DNA from: Tetracentron sinense
Taxonomy: Eukaryota; Streptophyta; Magnoliopsida; Trochodendrales; Trochodendraceae
Assembly: GCA_015143295.1 (NCBI GenBank)
Contig: CM026559.1
Span: 21,280,826 to 21,344,825 of the forward strand
DNA: 64,000 bases
Direction of reading: 5' to 3'
The position numbers and the translations under genes are program-made. The stretch's first letter is position 1. The number at the start of each line of letters is the position of its first letter. The notes below the pieces were generated by a model, which saw only the letters and a program-made list of their open reading frames with translations, was not told where the DNA came from and ran no database searches. Positions 1 through 12,052 of the stretch are shown here, piece by piece.

Positions 1-1488
1 TTTAGGACTTTGGTGTTCTATTATATTTTGTTGGGGATTTTTGTATGTATGTATCATCCAAATTTCGAGGACGAAATTTTTGTAAGGGGGGGAGAATGTA
101 GCACCCCGGACTTTTCTATATTTAATGAATTGTACTTTCTTAGCTAATTGGCATTTCTCGTAGTCTAATTAATAAATAAGGGAGAAATTAAAAATTCTGA
201 AATGTCAGAAATGTTCCTTTTCGAAAGACGAACCCAACGCAAGTTGAATTGTCAAAATCCGAAGAGCAAGTCAAAAGATATGGTCAAAACAGTCGGAACC
301 TGCAGAGCACCAATCGCTCGGTCATTAGTAGCGATCGATCGGTCCAAAACCGATCGATCGGAGGCTATCGACTGGTTAACTTTTTTGTATGGAAAAATTT
401 TTCAGAGAGCATATTTTTGACCGGTCACTCAATCGAGAACACCGATCGCTTGGTAGGTAACCGATCGATAGGTCATAACCACCGATCGCTAGGTCATCGT
501 GTTTTTGTAGAAATTTCATTAAGGGTCTTTTTGTCATTTGGGCGGTTCTCTCTTGCCTTAAAGGGTTTACCCGAACCCTGAGGACCCCATTCACTACACT
601 TAGAGTATTTGGGAGATAGAGAGAGAGGAGAAGGAGATTTCCTAACCTAGGGTTTGTTTTTGAGGAGAAATCAAATGGTTGAAAACCTTAGATCATCTCA
701 AGTTCGTTTTCTTCAAGGTCAAGACTCAAGCACTCATGGAGCTCATTTCTCCAAGCTAGGACAGCACTTTCCAAGGTATTTTCAAGGGGGTTTCCTTCTC
801 ACTCAAGCCTTCTTCAAGCAAGAGTCCTTCTTCTTGCAAGTTGGAGCTCCAATCAAAGTTTACAACCAAGATCAAGCCTTGATTCAAGGTTAGTACGCCC
901 TACTAACTTCCCCTAGCAATAATCTAGGTTTTCTATTGTAAAATGTGATGCTTGCTAGTATGTTTTCATTCCCTATGAAATGTAACATCTCCAATAAATA
1001 TAAATAAGATAAGAAAAGGGTATGGATGTGTATGGGGTGTTGATTGAGGTGATGGGATGCCGAATGTATGATGTATTATATGTGTGGTGTGTGGAATGGA
1101 ACATGAAGGATGGGCATTTTACCAATAATGAACTTACCTTCATGATTGAATAGAAAACATGCACTAAAAAGAATAAGATGAACTACTAAGGAACGTTGCA
1201 TGTTACGTGTTTGACAAAATGCCTAAACTATGAGCAAATGCCTTAAATGAAGAAAATGGAAGTAGGTCTTAGGCATGTGTTCTTATGAATGATGAATTGA
1301 TCAAATGCCATGTAAATTACTCAAATTTTCATATGCTTATACTATGAATTTAATTATGATGCAATACATCTCTTGCTATCCACATGTCCATGATTGTCAC
1401 TATTGGCACGCACCCGAGCACGCACGTATGCATAAACCGAGGTTTCAAGAGCATATGCATATAATAATCAACAAGAAAACATTGCATG

Positions 1489-1830
1489 TCAAGGAGGTTG
1501 GTAGCCCAGGGACATTCGGGTACTAGCCTCTGGCTCACAAGAAAACTGAAATTACTATATGTCAAGGAGGTTGGTAGCCCAGGGACATTCGGGTACTAGC
1601 ATCTGACTCACAAGAAAACTAAACAAGTAACTAAAATTCACGTATTGTCAAGGAGGTTGGTAGCCCAGGGACATTCGGGTACTAGCCTCTGGCTCACAAG
1701 AAAACCATATATCAAGGAGGTTGGTAGCCCAGGGACATTCGGGTACTAGCCTCTGGCTCACAAGAAAACCATATATCAAGGAGGTTGACAGCCCAGGGAG
1801 ATTCGGGTGCTAGCCTCTGGCTCACAAGTT
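1489..1830 (+). repeat. Tandem repeat inside the LTR, about 5 copies
   Basis: Five copies of a unit starting TCAAGGAGGTTGGTAGCCC and ending TCTGGCTCACAAGAAAAC lie head to tail with spacers of variable length. The same array occurs in reverse complement at about 33737-34095 in the other full LTR. It therefore belongs to the LTR family and is not a local duplication. Confidence 0.92.
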
Positions 1831-2417
1831 ACAAGATGCAAATTTACAAGATGATGACAAGGTATTCATGCATGCATGCATATATGATTTTCTCAAGCCA
1901 TGCCGAGACATGAGACTGATTTCCAAGCATGAGTTTTATCGGAGTTTTCACATTCATGCACGCACGTCAAGATGATTATATTGTACCAAGTTTAATATTG
2001 TTTCTTTTGTGATGTTCCTCTTACTGCTCTGTATTGTATTACTGTTATTGTGTTTTATTATTGTTATGGTTAGCTAGTAGCTTGTACTCGCTGAGTATTC
2101 CATGCTCAGCCGTACTTTCATGTCGGCAGGTATTGAGAGAGCCCTTGACCCGGAGCCTTGGGTCGAGGAAGAGTACATAGAGGAGAGAGAGCAGTCTATT
2201 CCACTACAGTCTCAGGCGGACAAGACCTTGATGTGTGGCCATACCTCGACTATTGTTGAGGGGAGAGTACGAGAGGGTCTTTTATATATTTTGATATTTT
2301 GCTAGGTGGGCCTGTCTACCTTAGAATTGGATATGTGTTGTGTATATGTTAACTTGGAATACTACTTTGAAACTTTAGAAGAAAAGAAAAAAATTAGTTT
2401 ACGCTTCCGCAACCTAT

Positions 2418-4782
2418 TGTCAGCACCCTATTTTTACACCCCCTTAACCGTGGTTAATTAATTTAGCTATGGTCCAAACCCTAGATCAACCCTAGTTCCA
2501 AACCCTAGGTAAACCCTTAACCATAGGACTAAACCCTAGTTAAGACCCTAGTTAACCCTAAGCTTAACCCTAGGTAGCCCTAGCCTAACCTTAGTAAGCC
2601 CTAGGTATACCCAAGGCCCAAGCCCATTTGACCAAACTTATACCTAGACAACTCAATCAAACCCAATTACCTAATTTTATTACCCAACCCAAGTAGTCAA
2701 GCCCAAATACCCAATCACCTAATTGCCTAAGCCAAAGCCTATTTCCATAGCCCAAGCCCAAATGTCATAGTCAAAGTCCAATAATCATAACCCATGACCC
2801 ATCTACTAATAACCCATGATCCATAAGACCTAATCCACATATCCATATCCACCTACCCTATATCCTACAACCCATACCTATATAACCCATAGTTCACTCA
2901 ACCCACCAACTCTCTTACACCTCTCTTACATCAACTCATACCTATATAACTCATAGTTCACTCAACCCACCAACTCTCTTACACCTCTCTTACATCAACC
3001 CATACCTATATAACTCATAGTTCACTCAACCCACCAACTCTCTTACACTCCTTACAACACTCAATCTATCAACTCACCTTACAACACTCAAGTCTTTACC
3101 CACTAGCTTCCTTTTATCCCCCATGTAAAAGACACAACCCAACCTCTTAGTTTTCCTATAAATACCAATCCCTTAGCCCCTTAGATCCATCCCTCAAGAC
3201 CCCTAGAAGGTTCTCACCCACTTGTGTTTCTCTTGAGTTTGAAGAAGGGAGAAGAAACTAAGGTTTAGAGTTTGGAAAGAATTCTAAGACTAAAAGCTTA
3301 GAGTTCTTCACTAACTCTCTTCCTTTGTGGATTCTAAAACCCTACCCCTTGGAGCATTGAAGAAGAATTCTTGGAGGAGTAGGCACTTCTTCTTTCATTT
3401 TCTCTTCTTTTTTATCTTTTTTTTTATTTGGTTCTCTCTTCTTGATCTCTCATTTCTCAAGCATAGTTAGGCCTCTCTACACCAATCTAATGGTGTAGAG
3501 GGACCCCATATCAAAGGCAAGGAGATGCTCCTTTTTTATTTTCCTTTTCATGTACATATTTTCTTCTTTTTTATGTACCCACAAGTGTGGATATGGGTAG
3601 GCCCATAGAGAGTGGAAGCTAAAGCTATACCTCTCTTTTTCATTTTGTTTTCTTTTGAGATTCTAGTCCTCTTTCTAAAATTTTTTGTGAAAGCTCATCC
3701 CCTCCCTAACATTCTTTAGAGCAACATTACATCATTAATAATGGTGTAAATGAACCACCTTAAAAGGGAGACGATGAGTTTTCATTTTCTTTCATTTCTT
3801 TATTTTTCCTTTATGTTCTATGTTGAATGGGTAGGTGATGGTTTAAGAACTTAAGATAAATGATGGTGTAAGGACTTAAAGAGGACATTCTTAAAAATGT
3901 TTCATACTAAAGACAATGGTATTTGATCTATTATCAACATCAATCCAACAAAATAGGTGTTGGTAATAGACCATTTACTATTCATAAGGCACATCCCTCT
4001 TTATGTCTTAAACTATAATCTTTAAGCCAAACTCTTGGACTAAATTTGACTTTAGTTAAGTTTGTCAAAACCTTACCTATATGAAAATTCAAAAACATGA
4101 TAAAATCTCAAAATACCAAAAACATGATAAAATCTTAAAACACCAAAAACATTCAAATATAACCAAAATATAAAAAACATTCAAATATCCCAAAAAATCT
4201 CAAAAAATACAAAAAGACCAAAAAGAGACTTGTAGGACCTCTTTAGCTTTGGTTAGCTCATCTAACCATGGATAAATACCCTCTAACCGCGGTTAGACTT
4301 AACACTTGTGCACTTGACCTCCCCGGTCAACTAAACCATAGCCTTCTAGGCTAGACCCTTTGACCATCCTATGCACACACACACTCCCCCCTAGCCTCGG
4401 CACGGGCTCATGTGCCAGAACTACGCTCGGTCTGATCTCACCATGTGAGTACGTAGGCAACTCAACTCGGGTTCGAACCTAACCATCTAGCTTTCTATTT
4501 TTCTTGGATTAGCACTCACTTAAAAACTTTGGACATTTTAATTAAACTTTGAGATTATAATTGGCTTAAGTTTAGGGAGTAGGTAACCGTTATAAGACGG
4601 GGGTCTTGGGGTGCCTAACACCTTCCTCAGGGCTTAATCGAACCACTTACCCTAACTCTGATTAGACCATTTGCCTTATCCAAACAAACAAATACCCGGG
4701 ACCTATCCCTAAGAATGAATAGGTGGCGACTCAAGTCAAAACATATAATTGTGAAAGTGGGTACGAAGATCCCATGCTCACA
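2418..4782 (+). mobile_element. Solo LTR of a second Ty3-type family nested in the Gypsy LTR
   Basis: A 2,365-bp block begins TGTCAGCACCC and ends GCTCACA. It is flanked by an identical 5-bp duplication CCTAT (2413-2417 and 4783-4787). The LTR sequence on either side resumes exactly as in the related LTR at 30.6 kb. No internal coding region or primer-binding site is present, so this is a solo LTR. The motif GGTGGCGACTC near its 3' end and the TGTCAGCACCC start suggest a Tat/Ogre-like Gypsy lineage; that family name is an inference. It holds degenerate CCCTAA-rich text (2470-2610) and a 66-bp tandem repeat (2870-3055). Confidence 0.85.
2870..3055 (+). repeat. 66-bp tandem triplication within the solo LTR
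   Basis: Three nearly identical units each contain CCATACCTATATAACYCATAG and the words CAACTCTCTTACAC. The third copy is slightly shorter at its 3' end. Confidence 0.9.
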
Positions 4783-5017
4783 CCTATGTTTAGCTTCCGC
4801 GCTCTAATTTTCATTGTGTTAGTATAATATTCACCTTATTCATTACAGGATGGTTTGGCAGGTACGTATAGTCATACCTAAAGTATCCCTTAATTCCTAG
4901 GGGGTATTTTGGGGCGCGACAGACGAAAAGTTCCAGGGCACTACAAAAGGGTCATGTGTTGTGGGAGCGATTGAACTATCCCTGAGTTCATGTCTCCATT
5001 CCCAATGCGAGATCAGA

Positions 5018-5358
5018 TCACAGTCAATCGCAATTGGACTTGGGAACAATTTAATCGCACCCACAGGTCAACACGTGTCATTTTTAACCTCTATTAACCA
5101 TGATTAAGATTCACTAACCCTTAAGGTTCATCAATCTAACCTTGATGTTTTATAGAAAAATTTAAATCCTAAGGTTAAAATTTCTTAACCCTAAGGTTAA
5201 TTTTTTTTTTGTAATATCTTAATTAAAAAACTAAGGTTAGAATGTTGAACCCTAAGGGTTAATGAATATTAACTATAGTTAATGGGGGATAAAAGAGACA
5301 CGTGTTGACCTATGAGTGTCATTGAACTCTCCTCGAGTTCAATTGCATTTGGTTGTGC
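5018..5358. mobile_element. Foldback MITE (ATCACAACCAAT-type termini)
   Basis: The two ends pair over more than 100 bp: the left arm from ATCACAGTCAATCGCAATTG matches the reverse complement of the right arm ending CAATTGCATTTGGTTGTGC. The arms contain the core TTAACCATGGTTAAGATTCACTAACCC and its inverse around an AT-rich centre. Further copies occur at 16806-17146, 25592-25915 and 41398-41652. No coding capacity. Confidence 0.8.
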
Positions 5359-6094
5359 TTCTATCTCTCCCATGGCTATGCATGCTTAAAAAAAAAAACG
5401 TTTTTTTCAAAGTTGAGTGGGGGCACGTGCCCCCACAGGCCCCCACCTAGCTCTGCCCCTGTTGGTCAATGTAAGGCACTCACTATCTACCGACAAATGT
5501 CAATTTCTACTTTTAAGTAATTAAAAGTATTAAAGTAAAATCCATTGTAGAGAATGAATAAAACCTAAACTAGTGGGATAATAGTAATTGATTGTGATCC
5601 CATCTCCTTTTCCGAAGTACTTTTTTTTCCAAATGACCAAAAGAACTGGAGAAAGAAAATGACAGATTGAGAGAATTCATTTCGGCTGATGACAGTATCC
5701 ATCAAAGTCCACACTGAGACGAGAGAATAATAGTTTAGAATTCATGTCATATGACTTGGCGGGGTTCTTTTTACACGCAATTCTCTTCTTTAGTTGGACT
5801 TGGGATCGGGTTGTCTTAATATAAATTTTAATTACATGTAATTATCTGAAATCTAATTAACTTACATGTGAAGGGGAGCTCTGTTTTATGACATTTGAGC
5901 GGAGCTCTCACTTAATGTAGAATTGGTGACAATCTTATAATTTTTAAGAGAAAAGTTATAATTATGCAGAGAAAAGTGTCTGCAAAACTATTTCTATGTA
6001 TCTTAAAAATTACAAGACTGACATAATTTACACGTTAAGTATAGAGAGATAGAGAGTATTACTAGGTATAGAGAGAAAGAGAGTATTACTATTG
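5359..6094. other. Intergenic stretch with a hAT-like end remnant
   Basis: At 5413-5464 a C-rich stretch ending AGCTCTGCCCCTG resembles the GGCTCCGCCCTTG terminus of the hAT-type element at 50958-51752. Nothing else is recognised. No coding sequence is visible on either strand. Confidence 0.5.
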
Positions 6095-6412
6095 ACTCGT
6101 GATTCTCTCCCGTTGTAACCGGACTTCCCCGCTCACGTGTCCTTTTTGACACCCCTTAACTATGGTTAAGATTCACCTACCTATCCTTGTCCTTTTTTTT
6201 TAATATTAAAAAAGAAATTTAACCCCGATTAAAATTTACTAACTCCTAGGGTTAAACTTTTTTAAATATTTTTTTCTAAAAACCAAGAATAGGTGGATGA
6301 ACCCTAAGGTGGATGAATCTTAACCAAGGTTAATGGGTGTCAAAAAGGAACACGTGGCAGCTTCAATGACGTAACCGGACTCCCTGAATCCAGTTACAAC
6401 TGGAGAGTTACG
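6095..6412. mobile_element. Foldback MITE related to the TTAACCATGGTTAA family
   Basis: Imperfect inverted ends are seen: TGACTCGTGATTCTCTCC on the left against the reverse complement of GGAGAGTTACGAGTCA on the right. The interior has the same inverted TTAACTATGGTTAAGATTCA core as the copy at 5018, but the outer ends differ (GTAACCGGACT). It is therefore a separate subfamily. Confidence 0.65.
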
Positions 6413-7962
6413 AGTCATTGTTGTTTTCCCTCCATCATCACTCGATTCTATATTAGACCCAACAAAAAGAAAGAGGGACAAAGGGATCGAGAGCGGGAAA
6501 GAGATGGAGATTATTATTATTATTATTGTTGTTGTTGTTTGGGTGATCAATATACAATTAGGCTGTAACCCAGTTAGCAAGGTTAGTATATGTTCAGGGT
6601 TAATGGTATGGTAGATTTTCCAACATTACACCTTCCCGCACACCTTCCCAAGACTTGATCCCGGGTCAAGCAAGTGGCCCATATGCACACTCAACCAATG
6701 GGGGGCAAGTGTTGCTACCCATATTACTTTTTTCTAATTTTTGGTTCTTTTTGTCTCCTCTACTTATCTTATATAAAAGTAGACAGCTCAGTATTTTTCT
6801 TTTATGGTTTGAAACTTCTATAGCCAAAGTAGCCCTTGTTTTTTTGTTAATGACTTCTTGTTTAGATTAGAACAGCTGTCGTACCGTTTGCCTTATTTCC
6901 TCACTCCTTTTTTATATTTCATTTAAATTTTAAAAAGAAAAAATACCATAAGAGATTGAAGCCATTCATACTGCCCTCAAGACAAGTTCGCTTGTCGGGT
7001 TGACTCACCTGGTTTGAGCCAAGCTCAAGCTGAAATTTTAAGGCTAGAATGAATCGAGCCAAACTTTTAATTGAGTTTGAATTTTGGCAAGTTCGAGCAG
7101 GGCCCAATGAGTTTCGTTCGAACAGGCCAATGAGTTTCGTTTGACTTGAACTATTTTGTGTATTTATGTATATAATTATTTTGATAATAATATTTATATT
7201 AATATATGATGATTTTTTTTAAAAGTTTTTTATCATAACTTATAAGAAAACAAATTATGAGAAAATAGTAATAAAAGAAAGTTGAGATGTTAAAGCAAAA
7301 ACCTTAACTCTGCCCAAGTCTTATTTTTAGTGTATGAATATATTAATTTTCTGTTGTTTCTTATATTATAATTTAATAATTAATATTTTTATAAGATCAT
7401 ATAAAATTAATCAATATAACCTTTAAAATCCGAGATCGGCTAAGCTTGAATCAAGTTCTAGCTCCACGAAGCCTGTGCTCAATTAAACTTGTTCAAGCAT
7501 GAACATTTGAGTTCAAGTTAAACTTGACCATGTTTAAGTCAAACTCAGCTCGAATACAAGCCTAGTATTGCCCATGCAAAATAAAAGGAAAGTGCGGCTA
7601 CGCGAAAAGTCTTAGTTGGTACTCATTCAAATGAAAATAAGAATAACTAAGAGAGAGAGAGAGAGTTGTGTTAGGGGTGCAATGGTTGGGACTCGGGTCA
7701 AGTAAGATATGAGCTTGGGTAGGAATACCATAAGTCTAACCCAATAATAAAAGAATTGGCAGGAACACTATCAATCCAAACTCGTTATTAAACATAGTTA
7801 TATATTTATTTTTAAATTTGTACATTATGATTTGTTGAGTTTCGAAACCAAACTCAAATTGGACCTAGTATATAAATAGGTTCGGAAGGCCAAATTTAAC
7901 CCACAATCCGAAACATCAATAATAACCAAGACTATGAGAAGCCATACAGGTTACCTATAAAA
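6413..7962. other. Intergenic stretch with an ATT microsatellite and a degenerate GAGCC-type repeat
   Basis: A short (ATT)n/(GTT)n tract lies at 6510-6540. From about 6985 to 7560 there is AT-rich sequence bounded by words such as AAGCTCAAGCTGAAATTT and GAGTTCAAGTTAAACTTGACC. This is typical of the 'CTCGAGCCGAGC' class of non-autonomous elements seen more clearly at 62409-62925. No gene seen. Confidence 0.45.
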
Positions 7963-7971
7963 AGCCAACAG

Positions 7972-9851
7972 CTATGAAGCACGGATACGGATATGGGATA
8001 CGGGTATGATACGATACGGGTACGATGATACAACAAAACTTAAAAAAATAGGATACGGGTACAATCAGGATACGTCTATAATTTTTTTTTAAATAATAAT
8101 AATACTATATTTTGTATTATAATTATAAAATAATCATTAGTTCAGTTGTGTTTGTGTATAAAAAAAAAGACCATGTTCATGCAAAAGCAAAAGAAATATG
8201 GTCATTTCATCATCCACTAAGCAAAAAAGAAAGTCATGTTGTTCCAAAAATACCTGTAAACGATAATTCCCGAAAAGCAGACCCAGAAAATCACGAACAA
8301 TACTGCAACAACGAACTTAGAAAAAATCCTGCACTTGAAATTTGATCAGAACAATGGTAGATCGTGTGAGGTGAGGCACGGATGCTTCGCTTTCTTTAAA
8401 ACAATTCGCGCCCCCAAAAAATGCACTGGGTTATTGGTCGCGTTGCCTCCAGGATATAACAGCCTCTCACAATCTATCCCTGACTACAAGCGTGCACAGC
8501 TTATAGTCTCATACCACTCTGTAAATCTAACCCAGCAATAGAACTCGAAAATATGTATATGAAAACACGAAAGAAATAGTTGAATAAAACCGTAGGAGAA
8601 AAGATTCTTTTTCTGTGTATAAACTAATATAGAAGATGCATATATATAGAGAATGAAAAATCTCTTTAGATTCTAAAACTGATAAATTTAATCTCAATAT
8701 AATTAGTGGTTAATAACCACGGGAATAAAACGGTAATATTAGAGAAATCTCAAACAATAATATAGCTTTAAAGGTTAAAACACTATTTGGCCTTAAATAA
8801 AAAAATAGATTTTATTTTAATCAAAGACCCAACCCGGCCCGGCCCGCCCGACCGACTCGACTCGACTTGGCTCGGCGCGCACGTGTGTGTGTGAGTTGTA
8901 GCATAGCATAGTCACAATATGCAATGGGTGGGTAGACAACAAATTCTAATGCCCTTGAAGGCCCAAGCCTTTTACCAACACTCTCTCACAATCTATCCCT
9001 GACTACAAGCGTGCACAGCTTATAGTCGCACACCACTCTGTAAATCTAACCCAGCAATAGAACTCGAAAATATGTATATGAAAACACAAAAGAAAGAGTT
9101 GAATAAAACCGTAGGAGAAGAGATTCTTTTTCTGTGTATAAACTAATATAGAAGATGCATATATATAGAGAATGAAAAATCTTTTTAGATTCTAAAACTG
9201 ATATATTTAATCCCAATATAATTAGCGGTTAATGATCACTAACAGGAATAAAACGGTAATATTAGAGAAATCCTAAACGGTAATATAGCTTTAAAGGTTA
9301 AAACACTGTTGGGCCTTAAATAAAAAAATAGATTTTATTTTAATCAAAGACCCAACCCAACCCAACCCGGCCCTCTGCGCACGTGTGTGTGAGTTGTAAC
9401 ATAGCATAGTCACAATATGCAATGGATGGGTAGAAGACAAATTCTAATACCCTTGAAGGCCCAAGCCTTTTACCAACATTCCATTATATAAAGAGGTAAA
9501 ACATTTCATGGTTTTTCCATGTTGGACTAAAAGAAACACCCAAAATACAAAAACAAAGTTTTTCTTGGTTTTGAATCACATCAAAAACACAACAAGTCAT
9601 CCTATCATCCACTAAGCAAAATATAAAGAAAATTCATGTCCATGCAGAAACAAAAGAGATAGGGTCACACCCCCGGGTCTTAAAAAAAATCATGTTTGTA
9701 TCCCGGTTGTATTCCTACGTATTTATGGTGTATCAGAGTCATATCTCTACCGTATCCAAAATAAAAAAAATTGTTTTAAATTAATTAGATACGTCTAAGT
9801 CGTATCCTATCCGTATCCTTTACGGATACCATGAAGTATCCGTGCTTTCTA
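7972..9851. mobile_element. Non-autonomous Mutator-like element with 9-bp TSD
   Basis: Terminal inverted repeats are seen: the left end CTATGAAGCACGGATAC pairs with the right end GTATCCGTGCTTTCTA. Immediately outside lies an identical 9-bp direct repeat AGCCAACAG (7963-7971 and 9852-9860), the duplication length of Mutator-superfamily elements. The interior has no transposase. It holds a tandem duplication of about half a kilobase (8466-9475). A 50-bp segment at about 8170-8222 reappears rearranged at about 9600-9665. Confidence 0.85.
8466..9475 (+). repeat. Two-copy tandem duplication (~515 bp and ~490 bp)
   Basis: CTCACAATCTATCCCTGACT starts copies at about 8466 and 8985. The copies run in parallel through CCCAACCCGGCC and GCCCAAGCCTTTTACCAACA. 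They differ by scattered substitutions and a shortened GC-rich segment in the second copy, so the duplication is not recent. It lies wholly inside the Mutator-like element. Confidence 0.92.
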
Positions 9852-9860
9852 AGCCAACAG

Positions 9861-10667
9861 GTTCGGATGAGTTGACGGGATTAAATAATTAAATAAGGCA
9901 ATATGTGGGCATAACAACCCGTGGATTCACAAAGCCAAATCCAACCCAATGACGAAGTGAGTAATAAAAAGTCAAATACAGACTTGTGAAAAGTCAGGTG
10001 GGATTGGTTAGGTAAGTCAAAAAGAGCAATAGTTCGTTCCAATGGCCAATAGTGAACTATTGCTCGTTCCTCTCACAAAGCTCATAGTTTATAACTATGG
10101 CCAATTTTTTTTAATTTATATGAGTAAATTTTTTTTTAAGGGTAGATGGGTGAACCCTAAGGGTAAATGAATCTTAACTACAGTTTAAGGGAGTTAAATA
10201 GAGGACCCATGACAGAAAAAGGGCCTCTTAGACACCCTCCTCGCATCATCAACCAATGAGGTGATTATTTCTAGTAAAAATTAGTACCCCCCTCTCTTTC
10301 ACATGCAGAGAGGGGATAGGTTATACTTGTCATTATTAATTGATAAAAATAATGTAATTTTTCTTAAACGATTAAATATTCCTTACGTATAAAAAAAATG
10401 ACGAATTGTGAAGAGCTCTGCTTTACAAAAATATCACCGCCCTCCTCGTGTCATCAACGCCTTGAAGCAGAGCTTCACTATGTATTTAGAGGGCAAAAAA
10501 AAGATAAAAACACCCTTTTAATAGGCGGGTCTTGATAGAAAGGTTACAAAATCAATCATTAGCGGATGTTTGACCGCAAGAAATAAAATATCTATGACAA
10601 TTCTAATGCATAGGCATTGCAATATGTATAAATTAAAATTTTCATATTTTGAAATTTTAACTCACAT
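9861..10667. other. Intergenic stretch with a foldback-core remnant
   Basis: About 10095-10215 carries half of the TTAACCATGGTTAA-type core (GGGTAAATGAATCTTAACTA) without a clear partner arm. The remainder has no recognisable gene or complete element. Confidence 0.5.
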
Positions 10668-10830
10668 TCGTAGCTCAGTTGATTTGGGTAGTGGGAGAGA
10701 TGTAAGCTCTTGAGTTCAACTCCCCACATGCTTACCCGATGCACGTGATTTGTGGGTGATTGCATGCATCCGACGGGATTAGTCCTTTCTTGTCAGGTTT
10801 GGTACACCCTCCATTACCATATATATATAT
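10668..10830 (+). mobile_element. tRNA-derived SINE
   Basis: An A-box-like TAGCTCAGTTGATTTGGG at about 10673 is followed about 35 bp later by a B-box-like GAGTTCAACTC, the spacing of a tRNA-type pol III promoter. A non-tRNA body (CCGACGGGATTAGTCC) and a TA-rich tail follow. The cloverleaf cannot be closed (no matching acceptor arm), so it is a SINE and not a tRNA gene. Confidence 0.7.
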
Positions 10831-12052
10831 ATAGAAAGAGTATTTTTATTGTTGTTTGGTTGGCACTACAGAATTTGTTGAAATAGACTCTAGATTTTAA
10901 ATTCCCTGTTTCAATGTCTAAAACTACGTGATATATATTTGAATACATTAAATTGGAAGTTTATATAAATGAACTCTAATCTATAAAAGTCTATGTGCTT
11001 CTTAATATAGATAATGATATTTTTATTATATTATAAACTTCTAGTTATATAAATAAACGTATATTTTTATCATAAAATATTTGTTTTTTAATTATTATAA
11101 ACTAAAATATATTAAATGTAGATCAAATTTATAATAAACATATAACTAGAAACTATAATATATTTTAATGATAAATTTTATTATTTTAGTACATTATTAT
11201 AATATATTATAAAGTTTATTTTTTGCATAAATTTAAGTTTATAAATATATTTTTTTCCTGTGCAACTTCCTCTATTATTTATATATTTTAGTTGGTTTTA
11301 GAACCACAAAGTCTTTAACCAACACCTCTTGGCTTGTATTAGTGGTGTGTATATCTCCCAATGAGGTGTTTAATTAGAGTTCCATTCCCTTGAGTGGCAG
11401 TGTGGCAGTTGTAGGGCCGTCATGTTTAACCCGCTTTTAACTTAGGCATTCGACTCTTTAATTCACTAACCAATGCTAACTAGGTTTGCAGCCTAACTGT
11501 ATTTTGACTACCAAAACAAATTCTTTAACCAAGACATTAAGTAAATAAGAGCCATGCTAGCCTCTCTCAAGCATTTCTTACTCAGTCGAAAAACAACACT
11601 TGTCTTTGCTTTAAACAGTTGCTTTAGAAATTTTAAATAAATAATGAGAGTTTGTGAGTGAGCAACTAATAATATATAGCAAGGATATGTGTTGTGTTTT
11701 GCTGCCTGTGTGAGTTGGGCTAGAAGCCTTGTTAAGGGCTCGTTTTGTAACTTTTTTTTCGAATTACATAAGCGTTTATCTGAAACTTAATCGTTTATGT
11801 CCAAATTATTATCCGATAATAGAATTTGGTTTGACTCATCATAAGCAATTGTGAAAATAATTAGGGATTCCATAATCTCGCCAGAAACTCAAAAAGTAAT
11901 TATTGTGGAGCATAACTGTTATGCACCTTTAAAACTATGTAAAAATTATTATAATCACTCAAATTTGCACCCAATAAGGCTTACAAGATCAATTAGCTTG
12001 AAAGAGAGATATTCATTTTTAAAGAAACCTTAAATAGTATGTTAAAAAAGAG
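10831..12052. other. AT-rich intergenic stretch
   Basis: Very AT-rich sequence (10860-11280) is followed by mixed sequence. No exon-like coding run, element termini or RNA gene is recognised. Confidence 0.5.

Larger units (their letters stand above)
1..4921 (+). mobile_element. 3' end of a Ty3/Gypsy LTR retrotransposon (tail plus 3' LTR)
   Basis: Bases 1-80 match, in reverse complement, the non-coding tail beside the 3' LTR of the better preserved element at 30.5-41.1 kb. They share the polypurine tract at about 82-95 (AAGGGGGGGAGAAT) just before the LTR. The LTR begins TGTAGCACCCC at 97 and ends GGGGCGCGACA at 4921. A solo LTR of another family lies inside it. Without that insertion the LTR is about 2,455 bp, close to the 2,448 bp of the related LTR. 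The rest of the element lies upstream of the window, so its state there is unknown. It is treated as a fossil; short reading frames in it are not genes. Confidence 0.9.
97..4921 (+). repeat. 3' LTR of the Ty3/Gypsy element, interrupted by a nested solo LTR
   Basis: The LTR has TG...CA ends. In order it holds a GATCGATC-rich palindromic block (about 320-490), a pyrimidine-rich leader-like stretch (600-900), five tandem copies of a roughly 55-70 bp unit (1489-1830), a block conserved among all three LTRs of this type in the window (about 2086-2140), and the 3' terminal 134 bp (4788-4921) beyond the nested insertion. Confidence 0.88.

Noticed and set aside
1489-1830. Regularly spaced direct repeats that could be mistaken for a CRISPR-like array
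   Set aside because: The spacers are short and not unique, the array recurs in another LTR, and the organism is a plant.
2470-2610. CCCTAA-rich stretch resembling telomere repeats
   Set aside because: The unit is irregular and lies wholly inside a solo LTR bounded by a target duplication, so it is LTR sequence and not an interstitial telomere.
10668-10750. Candidate tRNA gene
   Set aside because: A- and B-box-like motifs are present, but no acceptor or complete cloverleaf can be formed and a SINE body follows.
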